Positions 8,275-16,712 of a DNA stretch of 22,940 bases are shown in pieces. This stretch comes from Candidatus Hydrogenedentota bacterium. GTDB taxonomy: Bacteria; Hydrogenedentota; Hydrogenedentia; Hydrogenedentales; SLHB01. The notes under the pieces were generated by a model. That model was not told the origin of the DNA. It made no database searches and saw only the letters and a list, made by a program, of their open reading frames with translations. A program made the position numbers and the translations under genes. The stretch covers positions 1 through 22,940 of the forward strand of contig PUMX01000567.1 in assembly GCA_003552485.1 (NCBI GenBank), given 5' to 3'. Numbering within the stretch: the first letter of the stretch is position 1; each line of letters opens with the position of its first letter.

Positions 8275-9645
8275 ATGCAGATGTTCGTGAAGACCTTACG
8301 CGGTGCGGCGTGGCGCGCGATCCTTGCGCCGAGCCTCGTCATGCTTGCGCTGCCCGCCATGGGCGACTGGGCGGAACCCGACCAAGTCGAAGCGGTGTTG
8401 GCTGGAGAAAAGGACGAAGCCAACGCGGCCTGGTGGGGATTTGATCCCAGCGATTCGACGGAATACCTGCAAGCAGCCATCGACTCCGGTGCGGCGCGGG
8501 TTGTCGTGCCTTATACCGGCGAGCCTTGGGTGGTCGAGCCCATCACCATAGAACGAGACGGGCTCGAACTAGTTTTCGAGCCCGGCGTGGTGGTCAGCGC
8601 GAAGCGGGGCTCGTTCTTGGGCCGGGGCGACTGCCTGTTGCTTGTGCGCGATAGCGAAGACATCGTGCTGACCGGTTACGGCGCAACCCTGCGGATGTGG
8701 AAAGGCGATTACACCGATCCCCCCTATGAACCGGCCGAGTGGCGGCACGCGCTCAGCATCCGCGGTAGCCAAAACGTGAAGGTGCTGGGCCTCACGCTCG
8801 CCGAAAGCGGGGGCGACGGCATTTACATCGGAAGTGGGCGCGACAATGCGCCCTGCCGGGATATCACCGTCCGGCACGTGGTGTGCGATGCGAATCACCG
8901 CCAAGGTATGAGCGTGATCACCGTCGACAACTTGCTGGTTGAGCACAGCATCTTTTCGAATACGCAAGGCACCGCTCCGCAAGCGGGAATCTGTCTTGAG
9001 CCGAATAACGCTGATCAACTCATGCGCGATGTCGTTATCCGCCACAATCTGTTCATCGACAACGCGCGGTTCGGCGCGCACGTTTGGCTGGCCAACCTGT
9101 CGGCGGAATCCGAACCGGTATCGATGTTATGGGAGAACAACTACGTAAGCGGCGGGCGAATCGGATTACATGCCGCGCAGATTAGCGAAGACTCGCCCGA
9201 AGGGACATTGGTTTTTCGTAATAATGTCGTGGAGAACACCGAGATCGCGGGCATCAAAGTGCGCCGGTGGTACGCAGAAGGCGCGGTGACTGCGGAATTC
9301 TCCGGCAATCTGCTGCGGAATGCAGCGGACCGGGGTGAGCTCGGCCAGGACGCCTACCGGCAGGCGCATCCTTTCTATCCGCGAGCGCCTATCTTATTGA
9401 CCGCCAATCGCGCGGAGCCCAAGCGCCAGGGTAATGTCAGCTTCGATAATGACGTCGTTGTGGATGACCGGCCAGGCCCCGCTGTGGTCGTTGACGGCGC
9501 CAGGGATGGCGACGAGCGCGACGAAAGTTTCGAGGGCTGGTTCAACGTGTCCGGAACTATCCGCGTTCTGACGCCGCACAACAGGGCCATTGACAAGCGC
9601 GTGCATACGGAGAACTTCACCCTCGCTATCGCGGGAGCGGAGTAA
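8275..9645 (+). CDS. Secreted right-handed parallel beta-helix protein (pectate-lyase-like fold)
   Basis: The ATG follows GAGGAGG (8261-8267) by seven bases; a second in-frame ATG at 8281 is less well placed. The 456-residue product begins with a signal peptide (core AILAPSLVMLALPAMG). Residues about 55-130 form the N-terminal cap typical of such proteins (STEYLQAAIDSGA, then VVVP). From about 120 onward come short beta-helix coils with recurring motifs such as VKVLGLTLAESGGDGIYIG, DITVRHVVCDANHRQGMSV, DVVIRHNLFIDN and LVFRNNVVENTEIAGI. The fold is shared by polysaccharide lyases, GH28 hydrolases and epimerases. I cannot identify catalytic residues or substrate. Its position directly after two malectin-bearing proteins suggests a polysaccharide-related job, but that is inference. 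Confidence 0.85.
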   Translation: MQMFVKTLRGAAWRAILAPSLVMLALPAMGDWAEPDQVEAVLAGEKDEANAAWWGFDPSDSTEYLQAAIDSGAARVVVPYTGEPWVVEPITIERDGLELVFEPGVVVSAKRGSFLGRGDCLLLVRDSEDIVLTGYGATLRMWKGDYTDPPYEPAEWRHALSIRGSQNVKVLGLTLAESGGDGIYIGSGRDNAPCRDITVRHVVCDANHRQGMSVITVDNLLVEHSIFSNTQGTAPQAGICLEPNNADQLMRDVVIRHNLFIDNARFGAHVWLANLSAESEPVSMLWENNYVSGGRIGLHAAQISEDSPEGTLVFRNNVVENTEIAGIKVRRWYAEGAVTAEFSGNLLRNAADRGELGQDAYRQAHPFYPRAPILLTANRAEPKRQGNVSFDNDVVVDDRPGPAVVVDGARDGDERDESFEGWFNVSGTIRVLTPHNRAIDKRVHTENFTLAIAGAE

Positions 9646-9710
9646 ACCGCGGATTGCCGCGCGAGAAGCCCGCTGCTGGGGCGCGAAATCGCGGAAGATG
9701 GTTCTGCGCG

Positions 9711-9739
9711 TTGACACGAATCTTCGCAGCGAGTACGAT
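9711..9739 (+). promoter_or_regulatory. Sigma70-type promoter for mgtE
   Basis: A perfect -35 box TTGACA (9711-9716) and a -10 box TACGAT (9734-9739, four of six consensus bases) are separated by exactly 17 bases. Transcription would begin near 9746, leaving a leader of about 130 bases before mgtE. A small CGCGG-ATTG-CCGCG hairpin (9648-9661) just after the beta-helix stop may separate the two transcription units. I did not recognise an M-box or other magnesium riboswitch in the leader. Confidence 0.65.
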
Positions 9740-9876
9740 CGTTGGACTACCCCTTTTTGTCGTCGTGCCGCTTACCCGCGCCCGCACTGCTGAGCAAGCC
9801 GCTTGGTCAGAGCCCATTGGAAGCTCTTGGCGTTGATGACCACCTGCCCCGGGCTGGGTAGACGAAGGAGAATCCC

Positions 9877-11232
9877 ATGGAAGTGGCCCAACCCGTTACG
9901 GAATTGCGTGATCTTCTGGATGAAGGCCAGGATCCGCAGTTGAAAGCGTTCTGCGAGAGTTTTCACCCGGCCGCGCTGGCGGAACATCTCGAGGAAATGG
10001 AGCCCGAGGAGCGGCTCATGGTGTTAACCAAACTCGAACCCCAGTTCCGCGCTGAGTTGCTGGGCCACCTCGAACCCAACGCCCAGATCGAGACCGTCGA
10101 GCTGTTTTCCGATTCCGAACTCGCGCGCACCGTCACCTACATGCCATCGGACGAACGCGTCGACTTGCTCAAGATCCTGCCCGAAGACCGCGTCGAGGAA
10201 GTCCTGCGCACCGTGGCCAAAGCCGAACGTGAAGACATCTTGCGCCTTGGCGCGTATGAAGAAGGCACGGCCGGCGCGATTATGACCTCGGAGTACGCGA
10301 CAGTCACAAAGGACTTGACCGCGCGCGAGGCTCTGGATCGGCTGCGCATGGAGGCGCTCGATAAAGAGACCATCTATGTCGCTTACGTCGTTGATGACCA
10401 GCGCCGGCTGATTGGGCTGGTGTCGTTGAAAGATTTGGTTATTGCGAAGGCGAACACGCCGGTCGAGGATCTGATGACGGTCGATCCGGTTGTCGCTTAT
10501 ACCTATGAGAAACAAGAGGAAGTGGCCAGGCGCTTGTCGCAGTACGACCTTATCGCCATTCCGATAGTGAATCCGAACAATGTGCTCGTGGGCATCGTGA
10601 CCTTCGACGACGTGCTCGACGTTACCGAAGCCGAGACCACGACGGACTTCCACCGCATGGCCGCCGCGGGGCTGATGACAACCAGCCTGCGCGAGGCCAG
10701 CATCTGGCTGCTTTACCAGAAGCGCGTGCCGTGGCTGCTTATTCTTGTGTTCATGAACGTTTTCTCGGGCTATGCTATATCGCGCCACGAGGCGACCATC
10801 GAGCAATACGTCGCCCTCGTCTTCTTCTTGCCGTTATTGATCGACAGCGGCGGCAACGCGGGCTCGCAGTCCGCTACGCTTATGGTGCGCGCGTTGGCCA
10901 CAGGCGATGTGCGCATACCCGACTGGCTGCGGCTGTTGGGCCGCGAAGTGCTGGTGGCCTTGGCCATCGGGATCTCTATGGGCGTCGCCGTTTCCGCGGT
11001 GGGTGTGTTTCGCGGCGGGCCGGATGTGGCCGTGGTCGTGGCCGCGACCATGGTGCTCGTTGTGTTCACGGGCAGCTTGATAGGCATGCTGCTGCCGTTC
11101 GGCCTCACATGGAGCCGGCTCGATCCCGCCTCCGCCAGCGCGCCGTTGGTGACCTCGCTGGCCGACATTGCCGGCGTGCTGATTTACTTCGGCATCGCCG
11201 CATGGTACTTGGAACTCCAGCCGATGGGCTAA
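9877..11232 (+). CDS. mgtE: Magnesium transporter MgtE
   Basis: MgtE proteins are dimeric inner-membrane Mg2+ channels gated by cytoplasmic Mg2+ bound to their N and CBS domains. The ATG lies six bases after AAGGAG (9865-9870). The 451 residues show the usual order: helical MgtE N domain (about 1-130, with EHLEEMEPEERL and DLLKILPEDRVEEVL), paired CBS domains (about 135-255, beginning near AIMTSEYATV and including VEDLMTVDPVVAY), then five membrane helices from about 280 to the end. The signature DSGGNAGSQS and the ion-pathway segment DPASASAPLVTSLAD are intact, and the length is normal for the family. It is first in a probable two-gene operon with the lipoprotein hydrolase 37 bases downstream; no functional link between the two is evident. 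Confidence 0.96.
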   Translation: MEVAQPVTELRDLLDEGQDPQLKAFCESFHPAALAEHLEEMEPEERLMVLTKLEPQFRAELLGHLEPNAQIETVELFSDSELARTVTYMPSDERVDLLKILPEDRVEEVLRTVAKAEREDILRLGAYEEGTAGAIMTSEYATVTKDLTAREALDRLRMEALDKETIYVAYVVDDQRRLIGLVSLKDLVIAKANTPVEDLMTVDPVVAYTYEKQEEVARRLSQYDLIAIPIVNPNNVLVGIVTFDDVLDVTEAETTTDFHRMAAAGLMTTSLREASIWLLYQKRVPWLLILVFMNVFSGYAISRHEATIEQYVALVFFLPLLIDSGGNAGSQSATLMVRALATGDVRIPDWLRLLGREVLVALAIGISMGVAVSAVGVFRGGPDVAVVVAATMVLVVFTGSLIGMLLPFGLTWSRLDPASASAPLVTSLADIAGVLIYFGIAAWYLELQPMG

Positions 11233-11269
11233 TCCGAATCCGCTGGGCGCGCCAACATCCGGAGACTTT

Positions 11270-12088
11270 ATGAACCGGCGTTACCTTGTTATAACGTTGA
11301 CCGGCGCGCTAGCCCTCGTGTTGATTTGCATCGCCGCGGCGGGCTGTGTGGCGACAGGGCCCACCAATCCATCCTTTGATGTCACGCCAAGCGAGGCGCG
11401 AACCGAACTCGAGGTAATGGCGAATGATCCCGTTGAACTCGAGCGCCCAGTGCTCGTATTGGCGGGGTTGTTCGATCCGGGGTTTGCAAGCCGCCACTTA
11501 GCGCGCGCGTTGCGCGAGGCCACCGGCGACGACCGCATTGTTCCCGTGAGCTTTCTGTTCGTCCCTACCTTTGACGCGTGCCGCCAACGCGTGCTGGACA
11601 CGGCGCGCGAGCATTTCGGCGGCGCGGAAGAATTGCCGGAGGTCGACGTGGTTGGCGTGTCCATGGGCGGGATTGTGGCGCGGTATGCGGCGATGCCGGA
11701 CGAGGACGGCGAGCGGTTGCCTATCGCGCGTCTGTTCACACTGGGCACGCCGCACCAAGGCGCGAGCATGGCGGTGTTGCCCGCGCTAACGCGGAAGCAG
11801 CGCGACATGCGCCCGGACTCGCAGTTTCTCGACAACTTGAACGAAGCCCTGGAGCAAGCGGAGTACGAGCTTTATCCCTACGTGCGGCTAGGCGACCGCA
11901 TGGTGGGCACGGCCAACGCCGCGCCCGAAGGCCAGAACCCCTACTGGGTCCCGCACCGGTATGGACGCCTCGCGCACATGCTGGTCTTTCGCGACGCGCG
12001 CATTACTGCGGACATCGCGCGGCGCCTTCGCGGGGAAGAACCATTAAGTAGCGACCCCGAACCCTTGCCTAACGGGTGGCGGCAATGA
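11270..12088 (+). CDS. Alpha/beta hydrolase lipoprotein (lipase/esterase-like)
   Basis: The 272-residue product starts at an ATG five bases after GGAG (11261-11264). A hydrophobic leader ends in AAAGC, giving a plausible lipobox with Cys26, so the protein is probably anchored in a membrane facing the periplasm. The alpha/beta-hydrolase core follows: VLVLAGLFDPG (first strand and turn), the nucleophile elbow GVSMGG (Ser the presumed catalytic base carrier), LFTLGTPHQGAS typical of lipases, then YVRLGDRMVG and AHMLVFRD, which could supply the catalytic Asp and His. The substrate is unknown. The gene lies 37 bases after mgtE on the same strand and is probably cotranscribed. A weak hairpin (12119-12135, one bulged base, no T tract) lies downstream. 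Confidence 0.8.
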   Translation: MNRRYLVITLTGALALVLICIAAAGCVATGPTNPSFDVTPSEARTELEVMANDPVELERPVLVLAGLFDPGFASRHLARALREATGDDRIVPVSFLFVPTFDACRQRVLDTAREHFGGAEELPEVDVVGVSMGGIVARYAAMPDEDGERLPIARLFTLGTPHQGASMAVLPALTRKQRDMRPDSQFLDNLNEALEQAEYELYPYVRLGDRMVGTANAAPEGQNPYWVPHRYGRLAHMLVFRDARITADIARRLRGEEPLSSDPEPLPNGWRQ

Positions 12089-12199
12089 GAGCCCTACCTC
12101 TTGAGGCGATTCTGGAGTGGGACGGCTTGCCGCCCATACGCTCGTAGTGCATTTGGCTCTGGCGTTGGCTACGGTGTGGCGGCCGAACTGTGCGTGTGT

Positions 12200-12246
12200 G
12201 CATCAGGCGAAGCATGTAGCTACGGTAGCAAGCTACCGCCTCATGC
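12200..12246. repeat. REP-like stem-loop between convergent genes
   Basis: CGGTAGC-AA-GCTACCG (12223-12238) is a perfect 7-bp palindrome. It is flanked by GCATCAGG (12200-12207) and CCTCATGC (12239-12246), complementary at seven of eight positions. The element sits between the lipoprotein hydrolase stop (12088) and the convergent recG stop (12268). The nine-base word GTGGCGGCC occurs on both sides of it (12176-12184 and 12260-12268). It resembles repetitive extragenic palindromes; it may also act as a two-way transcription barrier. Only one copy is visible here. Confidence 0.45.
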
Positions 12247-12267
12247 GCTTCCCTAGCTCGTGGCGGC

Positions 12268-14331
12268 CTACAACGCCAGCTCCGAATACCGCGCGGCGTC
12301 TCTGGCGAGCAACGCATGTTCCGGCGCGTTAAGAGCAGGATCGGCGGCGAGCAACGCGGCGGCGTCACGGCGCGCCCAATCGAGCAGGCGCGTATCGCGC
12401 AGCAAATCGGCCGCTTTCAACTCACTGATTCCCGCCTGTCTTGCGCCCTGGAATTCGCCGGGGCCGCGCATTTCAAGATCAGCCTCGGCTATCGCGAATC
12501 CGTCCGCTGTGGCGCATAGCGTGCGCAGCCGCGCTTCGCCCTGCTCGGTGCGCGGCGTTCCCAACAGAAAACAATAGGACTGTTCCATGCCGCGGCCGAC
12601 GCGTCCCCGAAGCTGGTGGAGCTGTGTCATACCAAACTGCGCGGCGTCTTCAATAACCATGGTGGTGGCTTGCGGCACGTCGATGCCCACTTCGATGACG
12701 CTCGTGCTGAAGAGTATCTTCACGGCGCCCTCGCGGAACTGGCGCAGGACGGCGTCTTTCTCGTCCGGCGCCATGCGGCCGTGGAGCAAGGCGGTGGCTA
12801 CGCCCGCGAGAGGCCCCGCCCGCAACTCATCGTAGCGCCGCGTCACCGGGGTGAGATCCATGGCCTCCGATTCTTCGATGAGCGGGCAAATGTAATAGGT
12901 CTGAAAACCGGCTTCCGCTTGATTACGCAAATAGCCCATGAGATCCGCCTCCTTTTCCGGCGGAATGCGCCGCGTTTTCACGGGCAGGCGGCCGGGCGGC
13001 ATCTCGTCGATGACAGTGAGATCCATGCTGCCGTAGAGCGTGAGCACCAGGCTGCGCGGGATGGGCGTGGCGGTCATGTGCAGGAGATCGGCATGCCGGC
13101 CCTTGCCGGCGAGGGCGGCGCGCTGCATGACGCCGAAGCGGTGCTGCTCGTCGACGATCACGAGGCCGAGGCGCGCGAAAGCGGTGGCGTCCTGCATGAG
13201 CGCTTGCGTGCCGACGACGACTTTGACGAGGCCGGTGGCGAGGTCGGAGCGCGTCTGTTTCGGCGCCGGGCTCGATCCCGTCAGCAACCCTACCGGAATG
13301 CCCAACGGCGTAAGCGCGGCGTGGAGCGTGTGAAAGTGTTGCTCAGCAAGGACTTCGGTCGGCGCCATGACGGCGGCCTGGCAGCCGCTGTCGACCGCGG
13401 CGGCGACCGCGTGCAGGGCCACGACCGTCTTGCCGCAACCCACGTCGCCCTGAATAAGCCGCGCCATGGGCCGCGGCGCGGCCATGTCAGCCAGGATATC
13501 GTCGCGCGCGCGCGCCTGCGCGTTGGTGAGCGCGAAGGGCAGGCGCGATTGCAGCCGGGCGAGATGAGGGCCGTCGGTCCGGTGGGTGATGCCGTCTTCG
13601 CTTTGCGCCCGCTCCTGGCGCGCCTTGAGCAGGCCAAGCTGAAGCACGAACAGTTCCTCGTAGGCGAAGCGCTCGCTCGCGCGCCGGCCTGTCTCGACAT
13701 CGGCCGGAAAGTGCACGTGCTCGAACGGCTCGCGCAGTCCGGGCCAGCCGTGTTCCGCGCGCACCGCCTCCGGCAAGGGATCCGGCAGCGCGTCAAGGAG
13801 GCGATCCAGCGCGGCGCGAATCCATTGGCGCAGCATCCGCTGGGTGACGCCGTCGGTTAATGAGTAGATTGGGACAACGCGGCCGCCATGCAGCGCGCCG
13901 TCTTCCTCATCGGTAATCTCATACTCCGGATTCTGCAGAACCGGTCCCTTATAATTCCCGACGGTTCCCGTGAAGAAGCCCTGCTGCCCCGGTTTCAGAG
14001 CGCGCGCGAGGAATCCGCGGCCAAACCACGTCGCGCCCATGGCGCCCGACCCATCTTCCAGCGTCGCGACGGCCATGCTCTTACGGTTGCGCAGGCGTTG
14101 GCTGCGGATGGACGTGATAGCGGCGTAAACCGTGACGCGTTCGCCTTGCCAAGCCTCGGCGATAGGCGTGACCGTGGAGCGGTCCTGGTAATCGCGCGGA
14201 AAGTGATACAGCAGATCCCCGGCGGACTCGACGCCCAGGCGTTTAAGCAATTCCGCGCGTTTCGGACCCACGCCGTCGAGGTGCGCGACCGGCTCAGTCC
14301 AGCGAAACGGGGTATGTGTGGAATCGGTCAT
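12268..14331 (-). CDS. recG: ATP-dependent DNA helicase RecG
   Basis: RecG is a cytoplasmic superfamily 2 translocase that remodels stalled replication forks and Holliday junctions. I place the start at the ATG at 14331 (MTDSTHTPFRW), 687 residues, because the conserved wedge region (LDGVGPKRAELLKRLGV) begins soon after and this matches the family length. An in-frame ATG at 14391 would add 20 unconserved residues; neither start has a strong ribosome site. Visible motifs are the OB-fold wedge, Walker A GDVGCGKT, the DEQH box DEQHRFG, MTATPIPRSL, the RecG-type stretch IDEMPPGR and motif VI QLRGRVGRG. The C-terminal region (GPGEFQGARQAG) is intact. It lies just downstream of the aminotransferase on the same strand and probably shares its transcript. 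Confidence 0.95.
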   Translation of the reverse strand: MTDSTHTPFRWTEPVAHLDGVGPKRAELLKRLGVESAGDLLYHFPRDYQDRSTVTPIAEAWQGERVTVYAAITSIRSQRLRNRKSMAVATLEDGSGAMGATWFGRGFLARALKPGQQGFFTGTVGNYKGPVLQNPEYEITDEEDGALHGGRVVPIYSLTDGVTQRMLRQWIRAALDRLLDALPDPLPEAVRAEHGWPGLREPFEHVHFPADVETGRRASERFAYEELFVLQLGLLKARQERAQSEDGITHRTDGPHLARLQSRLPFALTNAQARARDDILADMAAPRPMARLIQGDVGCGKTVVALHAVAAAVDSGCQAAVMAPTEVLAEQHFHTLHAALTPLGIPVGLLTGSSPAPKQTRSDLATGLVKVVVGTQALMQDATAFARLGLVIVDEQHRFGVMQRAALAGKGRHADLLHMTATPIPRSLVLTLYGSMDLTVIDEMPPGRLPVKTRRIPPEKEADLMGYLRNQAEAGFQTYYICPLIEESEAMDLTPVTRRYDELRAGPLAGVATALLHGRMAPDEKDAVLRQFREGAVKILFSTSVIEVGIDVPQATTMVIEDAAQFGMTQLHQLRGRVGRGMEQSYCFLLGTPRTEQGEARLRTLCATADGFAIAEADLEMRGPGEFQGARQAGISELKAADLLRDTRLLDWARRDAAALLAADPALNAPEHALLARDAARYSELAL

Positions 14332-14404
14332 AAATCTCGCCGAGTCTTGATCAACCGTTTCCAAGCCGGAGCGCGTCCGGCGCTGCATCATGCGCCTGTT
14401 CGCT

Positions 14405-15706
14405 TCAGCTGTTGACGTAGGCGTCGATGCTCTCGCGCAAGGTGCGGAAGATCCAGGCGCGTTTCGCGTCGTCGGATTCCAGCAGCGTCATGCGGAAACC
14501 CTCGTGCTCACACTGGAATCCAGTCAGCGGCACCACCACGATGCCTGTCGAACCCATGAGGTAGTACACGAAGCGCTTGTCCGGCGCCACATTGCTTACG
14601 AGTCCTTCGATGCGCGCGCGCACGGCTTCATTCTCGATAGGCAGGGTTTGCTTGTTGTTCAGCACGCCGTCCTTGAACATGACCGTCACGTAAAACGCGC
14701 CGCCGGGCTTGTTCACCACTACCGCGTCGCACCCCGCGAACGCGTCCACGGCTTCTTGCGCCCGCGTATTGAAAAGCTGTTCGCGGCGGTCGAGGTGATG
14801 TTTGTACCGGGGATCGCCCATGACCAGCGGGATAGACATCTGCGGCAGCGTTGTGCTTGATACTTCAAGCCGCTTCGAGGCGAGCAGGCTGTTCGCGTAG
14901 GTCGCGAAGTTTTCGTCCTTGTCGCGATTCAACACCTCGAGCCAGCCGCAACGTGAGCCGGGCCACGGGTATTCCTTGCTGATGCCGCGCATGGCCAGGG
15001 CGGGCACGTCGCCGATCCATTCGCTCATGTGCATGCGCGGGTTGCCGTTGTATACGATATGCGCGTAGATCTCGTCGGCGATCATAAAAAGATTGTACCG
15101 CCGCGCGATTTCAGCAATCTCTTCCAGAATCTCCCGAGAATACACGGCGCCTGTGGGATTATCGGGCGAAAGCAACAGAATCCCGGCGATGCTGTCGTTG
15201 TACTTCACCTTGTTGCGGATGTCCTCGACGTCGGGCATCCAGTTGTTGTAGGGATCCAGATGATACGTGACGTGGCTGTACCCCGAATGCGCGGCCTCCG
15301 CGCTCGAATGCGTGCTATACGCGGGCGAGGGGCCCAGCACGCGCGCCTCGCGCCGCAAAAACCCGTAGACTTTCGCCACGGCGTCGCCCAGCCCGTTGAA
15401 GAACATAATGTCGTCGGGCGTTATCCGCACGCCATCCGCGCGTTTGTTGACTTCCGCGGCGAGAAACTCGCGGGTATGCGGTACGCCCGCAGTGTCGCAA
15501 TAGCCCCAGGAAGTGGGATTCTCGACCAGCCCGCGCACGATCTCGCGGATCCAGTCGGGCGGCGATTCGCCTTTCTCGACGGGATCTCCGATGTTCTCCC
15601 AGACGATTTCTTGGCCCAGCCCGCGAATCTCCCGGGCCACGGCCACGATTTCGCGGATCTCGTAGCTGAGGCTTCCTGCGCCGACATGTACGATGTTTCG
15701 TCTCAT
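14405..15706 (-). CDS. Class I/II PLP-dependent aminotransferase
   Basis: Members transfer amino groups between amino acids and 2-oxo acids using pyridoxal phosphate. The 433-residue product shows the fold-type I landmarks: GDPVEKGESPP near the N terminus, YCDTAGVPHTREFLA (substrate-arm region), SPDNPTG (Asn183), DEIY (Asp211, Tyr214) and the Schiff-base lysine in ISKEY (Lys244), followed by GSRCGW. The C-terminal small domain has KPGGAFYVTVMF and GFQCEHEGFRMTLLES, with the substrate-carboxylate arginine expected in FRMTLL. The purine-rich GGGGGAG just before the ATG is very close but usable. Substrate specificity cannot be told from sequence; alanine or aspartate aminotransferase-like is the closest description. 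The gene precedes recG on the minus strand with only 13-73 bases between. Confidence 0.9.
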   Translation of the reverse strand: MRRNIVHVGAGSLSYEIREIVAVAREIRGLGQEIVWENIGDPVEKGESPPDWIREIVRGLVENPTSWGYCDTAGVPHTREFLAAEVNKRADGVRITPDDIMFFNGLGDAVAKVYGFLRREARVLGPSPAYSTHSSAEAAHSGYSHVTYHLDPYNNWMPDVEDIRNKVKYNDSIAGILLLSPDNPTGAVYSREILEEIAEIARRYNLFMIADEIYAHIVYNGNPRMHMSEWIGDVPALAMRGISKEYPWPGSRCGWLEVLNRDKDENFATYANSLLASKRLEVSSTTLPQMSIPLVMGDPRYKHHLDRREQLFNTRAQEAVDAFAGCDAVVVNKPGGAFYVTVMFKDGVLNNKQTLPIENEAVRARIEGLVSNVAPDKRFVYYLMGSTGIVVVPLTGFQCEHEGFRMTLLESDDAKRAWIFRTLRESIDAYVNS

Positions 15707-15828
15707 TGCTCCCCCGGCATGGGTGTATTCCGGCGTGTTTCGCCGTGTGATCGATAGGCGTTCGGTTCGGCCGCGTTTTGCTATATCGGCGCGCTATGTG
15801 CCTCCACGCCGGTCACGGGTCCCATCTC

Positions 15829-15856
15829 TTGTGGTTACACTAAGGATGTATACAAT
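15829..15856 (+). promoter_or_regulatory. Candidate promoter in the aminotransferase-rsmD spacer
   Basis: The 348-base divergent spacer (15707-16054) has no convincing gene. On the + strand TTGTGG (15829-15834) and TACAAT (15851-15856, five of six consensus bases) are 16 bases apart and point toward rsmD, which would have a leader near 190 bases. A second possible -10, TATGAT, is at 15992-15997 without a clear -35. A CGGCG-TGTTT-CGCCG hairpin (15731-15745) lies in the presumed leader of the aminotransferase. I could not pick a convincing minus-strand promoter. Confidence 0.35.
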
Positions 15857-16054
15857 ACCATAGGGACGAGACAGGCGCCGTGATATACAACGCGGATTGC
15901 GTACGAGGCGCGCGGCCTCGAACGATCCCGACAAGGAACACCGCCTTTGTAGAACAGCGCCAAGCGCGCGATAAGGCGATGGGTAGCCATGTATGATAGG
16001 TGTGGCGCGCGCGAAATTCAACCGGCGCGACAACAAGAATAAGGAGGATACGGC

Positions 16055-16612
16055 ATGCGGATCATCGCAGGCGCTTGCCGCAATCGCCGGATACAGGGTT
16101 TGCCGGGCTTGGCGACGCGGCCCACGCCAGACCGGGTGCGCGAAGCGCTGTTCAACATATTGGCGCCGCGCACCCCCGACACGCATTTCCTTGACCTCTA
16201 CGCGGGCAGCGGCGCCAATGGCATCGAGGCGCTGAGCCGCGGGGCGGCTTCGGCCACCTTCGTCGAACAGTCCGCGGAAGCGGCCCGCATCATCCGTACT
16301 AACCTGCAGCATCTGGGGCTTACGCCACGGGCCACAGTGCGCCATCAGGCGCTGCCCGGCGCTTTGGCCGATCTCCCCGCTCCCAGCGGCGGATACGGCC
16401 TGGTCTTTGCAGATCCGCCCTATGGCCGTGACGATTATCGCGATTTGCTCGAAGCGCTCAGCGCATCGGTTGTCCTGGCGCAAGACGCTTGGGTCGTTAT
16501 CGAGCATTCTGTGCGTACGCCGCCACCGGGCGCCGTGGGCCGGTTTGCGCCTGGGCAAACCCGGCGGTATGGCGACACGGCCCTCAGCTTTTTCGTGCTT
16601 GACCCCCCATAA
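16055..16612 (+). CDS. rsmD: 16S rRNA (guanine(966)-N(2))-methyltransferase RsmD
   Basis: RsmD methylates N2 of G966 in 16S rRNA using SAM during 30S assembly. The ATG is seven bases after AAGGAGG (16041-16047). The 185-residue product begins with the family's MRIIAG and has TRPTPDRVREALFNIL (RNA-contacting N-terminal region), motif I DLYAGSGANGIEAL (residues 47-60), an acidic residue after strand 2 (FVEQS) and the catalytic motif IV DPPY (residues 120-123). The length is normal. The gene is followed at 100 bases by nrdR on the same strand. Confidence 0.94.
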   Translation: MRIIAGACRNRRIQGLPGLATRPTPDRVREALFNILAPRTPDTHFLDLYAGSGANGIEALSRGAASATFVEQSAEAARIIRTNLQHLGLTPRATVRHQALPGALADLPAPSGGYGLVFADPPYGRDDYRDLLEALSASVVLAQDAWVVIEHSVRTPPPGAVGRFAPGQTRRYGDTALSFFVLDPP

Positions 16613-16637
16613 TGTATGTGTTACTCTGCTTGTGGCA

Positions 16638-16690
16638 CAACATATTGTTGAGAGGTTCTAGGATGAGGGCCGGTCTTGTGGTGATCGGCC
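16638..16690 (+). promoter_or_regulatory. Palindrome and leader hairpin upstream of nrdR
   Basis: CAACA-TAT-TGTTG (16638-16650) is a perfect 5-bp inverted repeat in the otherwise GC-rich rsmD-nrdR gap and could be an operator. It does not match the NrdR box well. Just downstream, GGCCGGTC (16668-16675) pairs with GATCGGCC (16683-16690), eight pairs including one G-U, around a 7-base loop. This hairpin ends directly before AGGAGAAGAGG, which holds the ribosome-binding purines of nrdR. No clear -35/-10 pair was found in the gap. Confidence 0.35.
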
Positions 16691-16712
16691 AGGAGAAGAG
16701 GATACCCCAATC

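Noticed and set aside
9654..9836. 60-codon ORF ahead of mgtE
   Set aside because: It spans the likely mgtE promoter, has no ribosome site and no recognisable domain.
12616..13860. 414-codon + strand open frame opposite recG
   Set aside because: It mirrors recG, whose helicase motifs are all intact on the minus strand; the product shows no recognisable fold.
15707..16054. tRNA or small RNA gene in the divergent spacer
   Set aside because: No cloverleaf, T-loop motif or strong stem with a T tract was seen.
15794..16558. 254-codon minus-strand frame across the spacer and rsmD
   Set aside because: Most of it is antisense to rsmD and the remaining part has no protein-like features or ribosome site.
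16638..16650. NrdR box upstream of nrdR
   Set aside because: The palindrome CAACATATTGTTG fits the NrdR box consensus poorly at the central positions and there is only one copy, where tandem boxes are usual.
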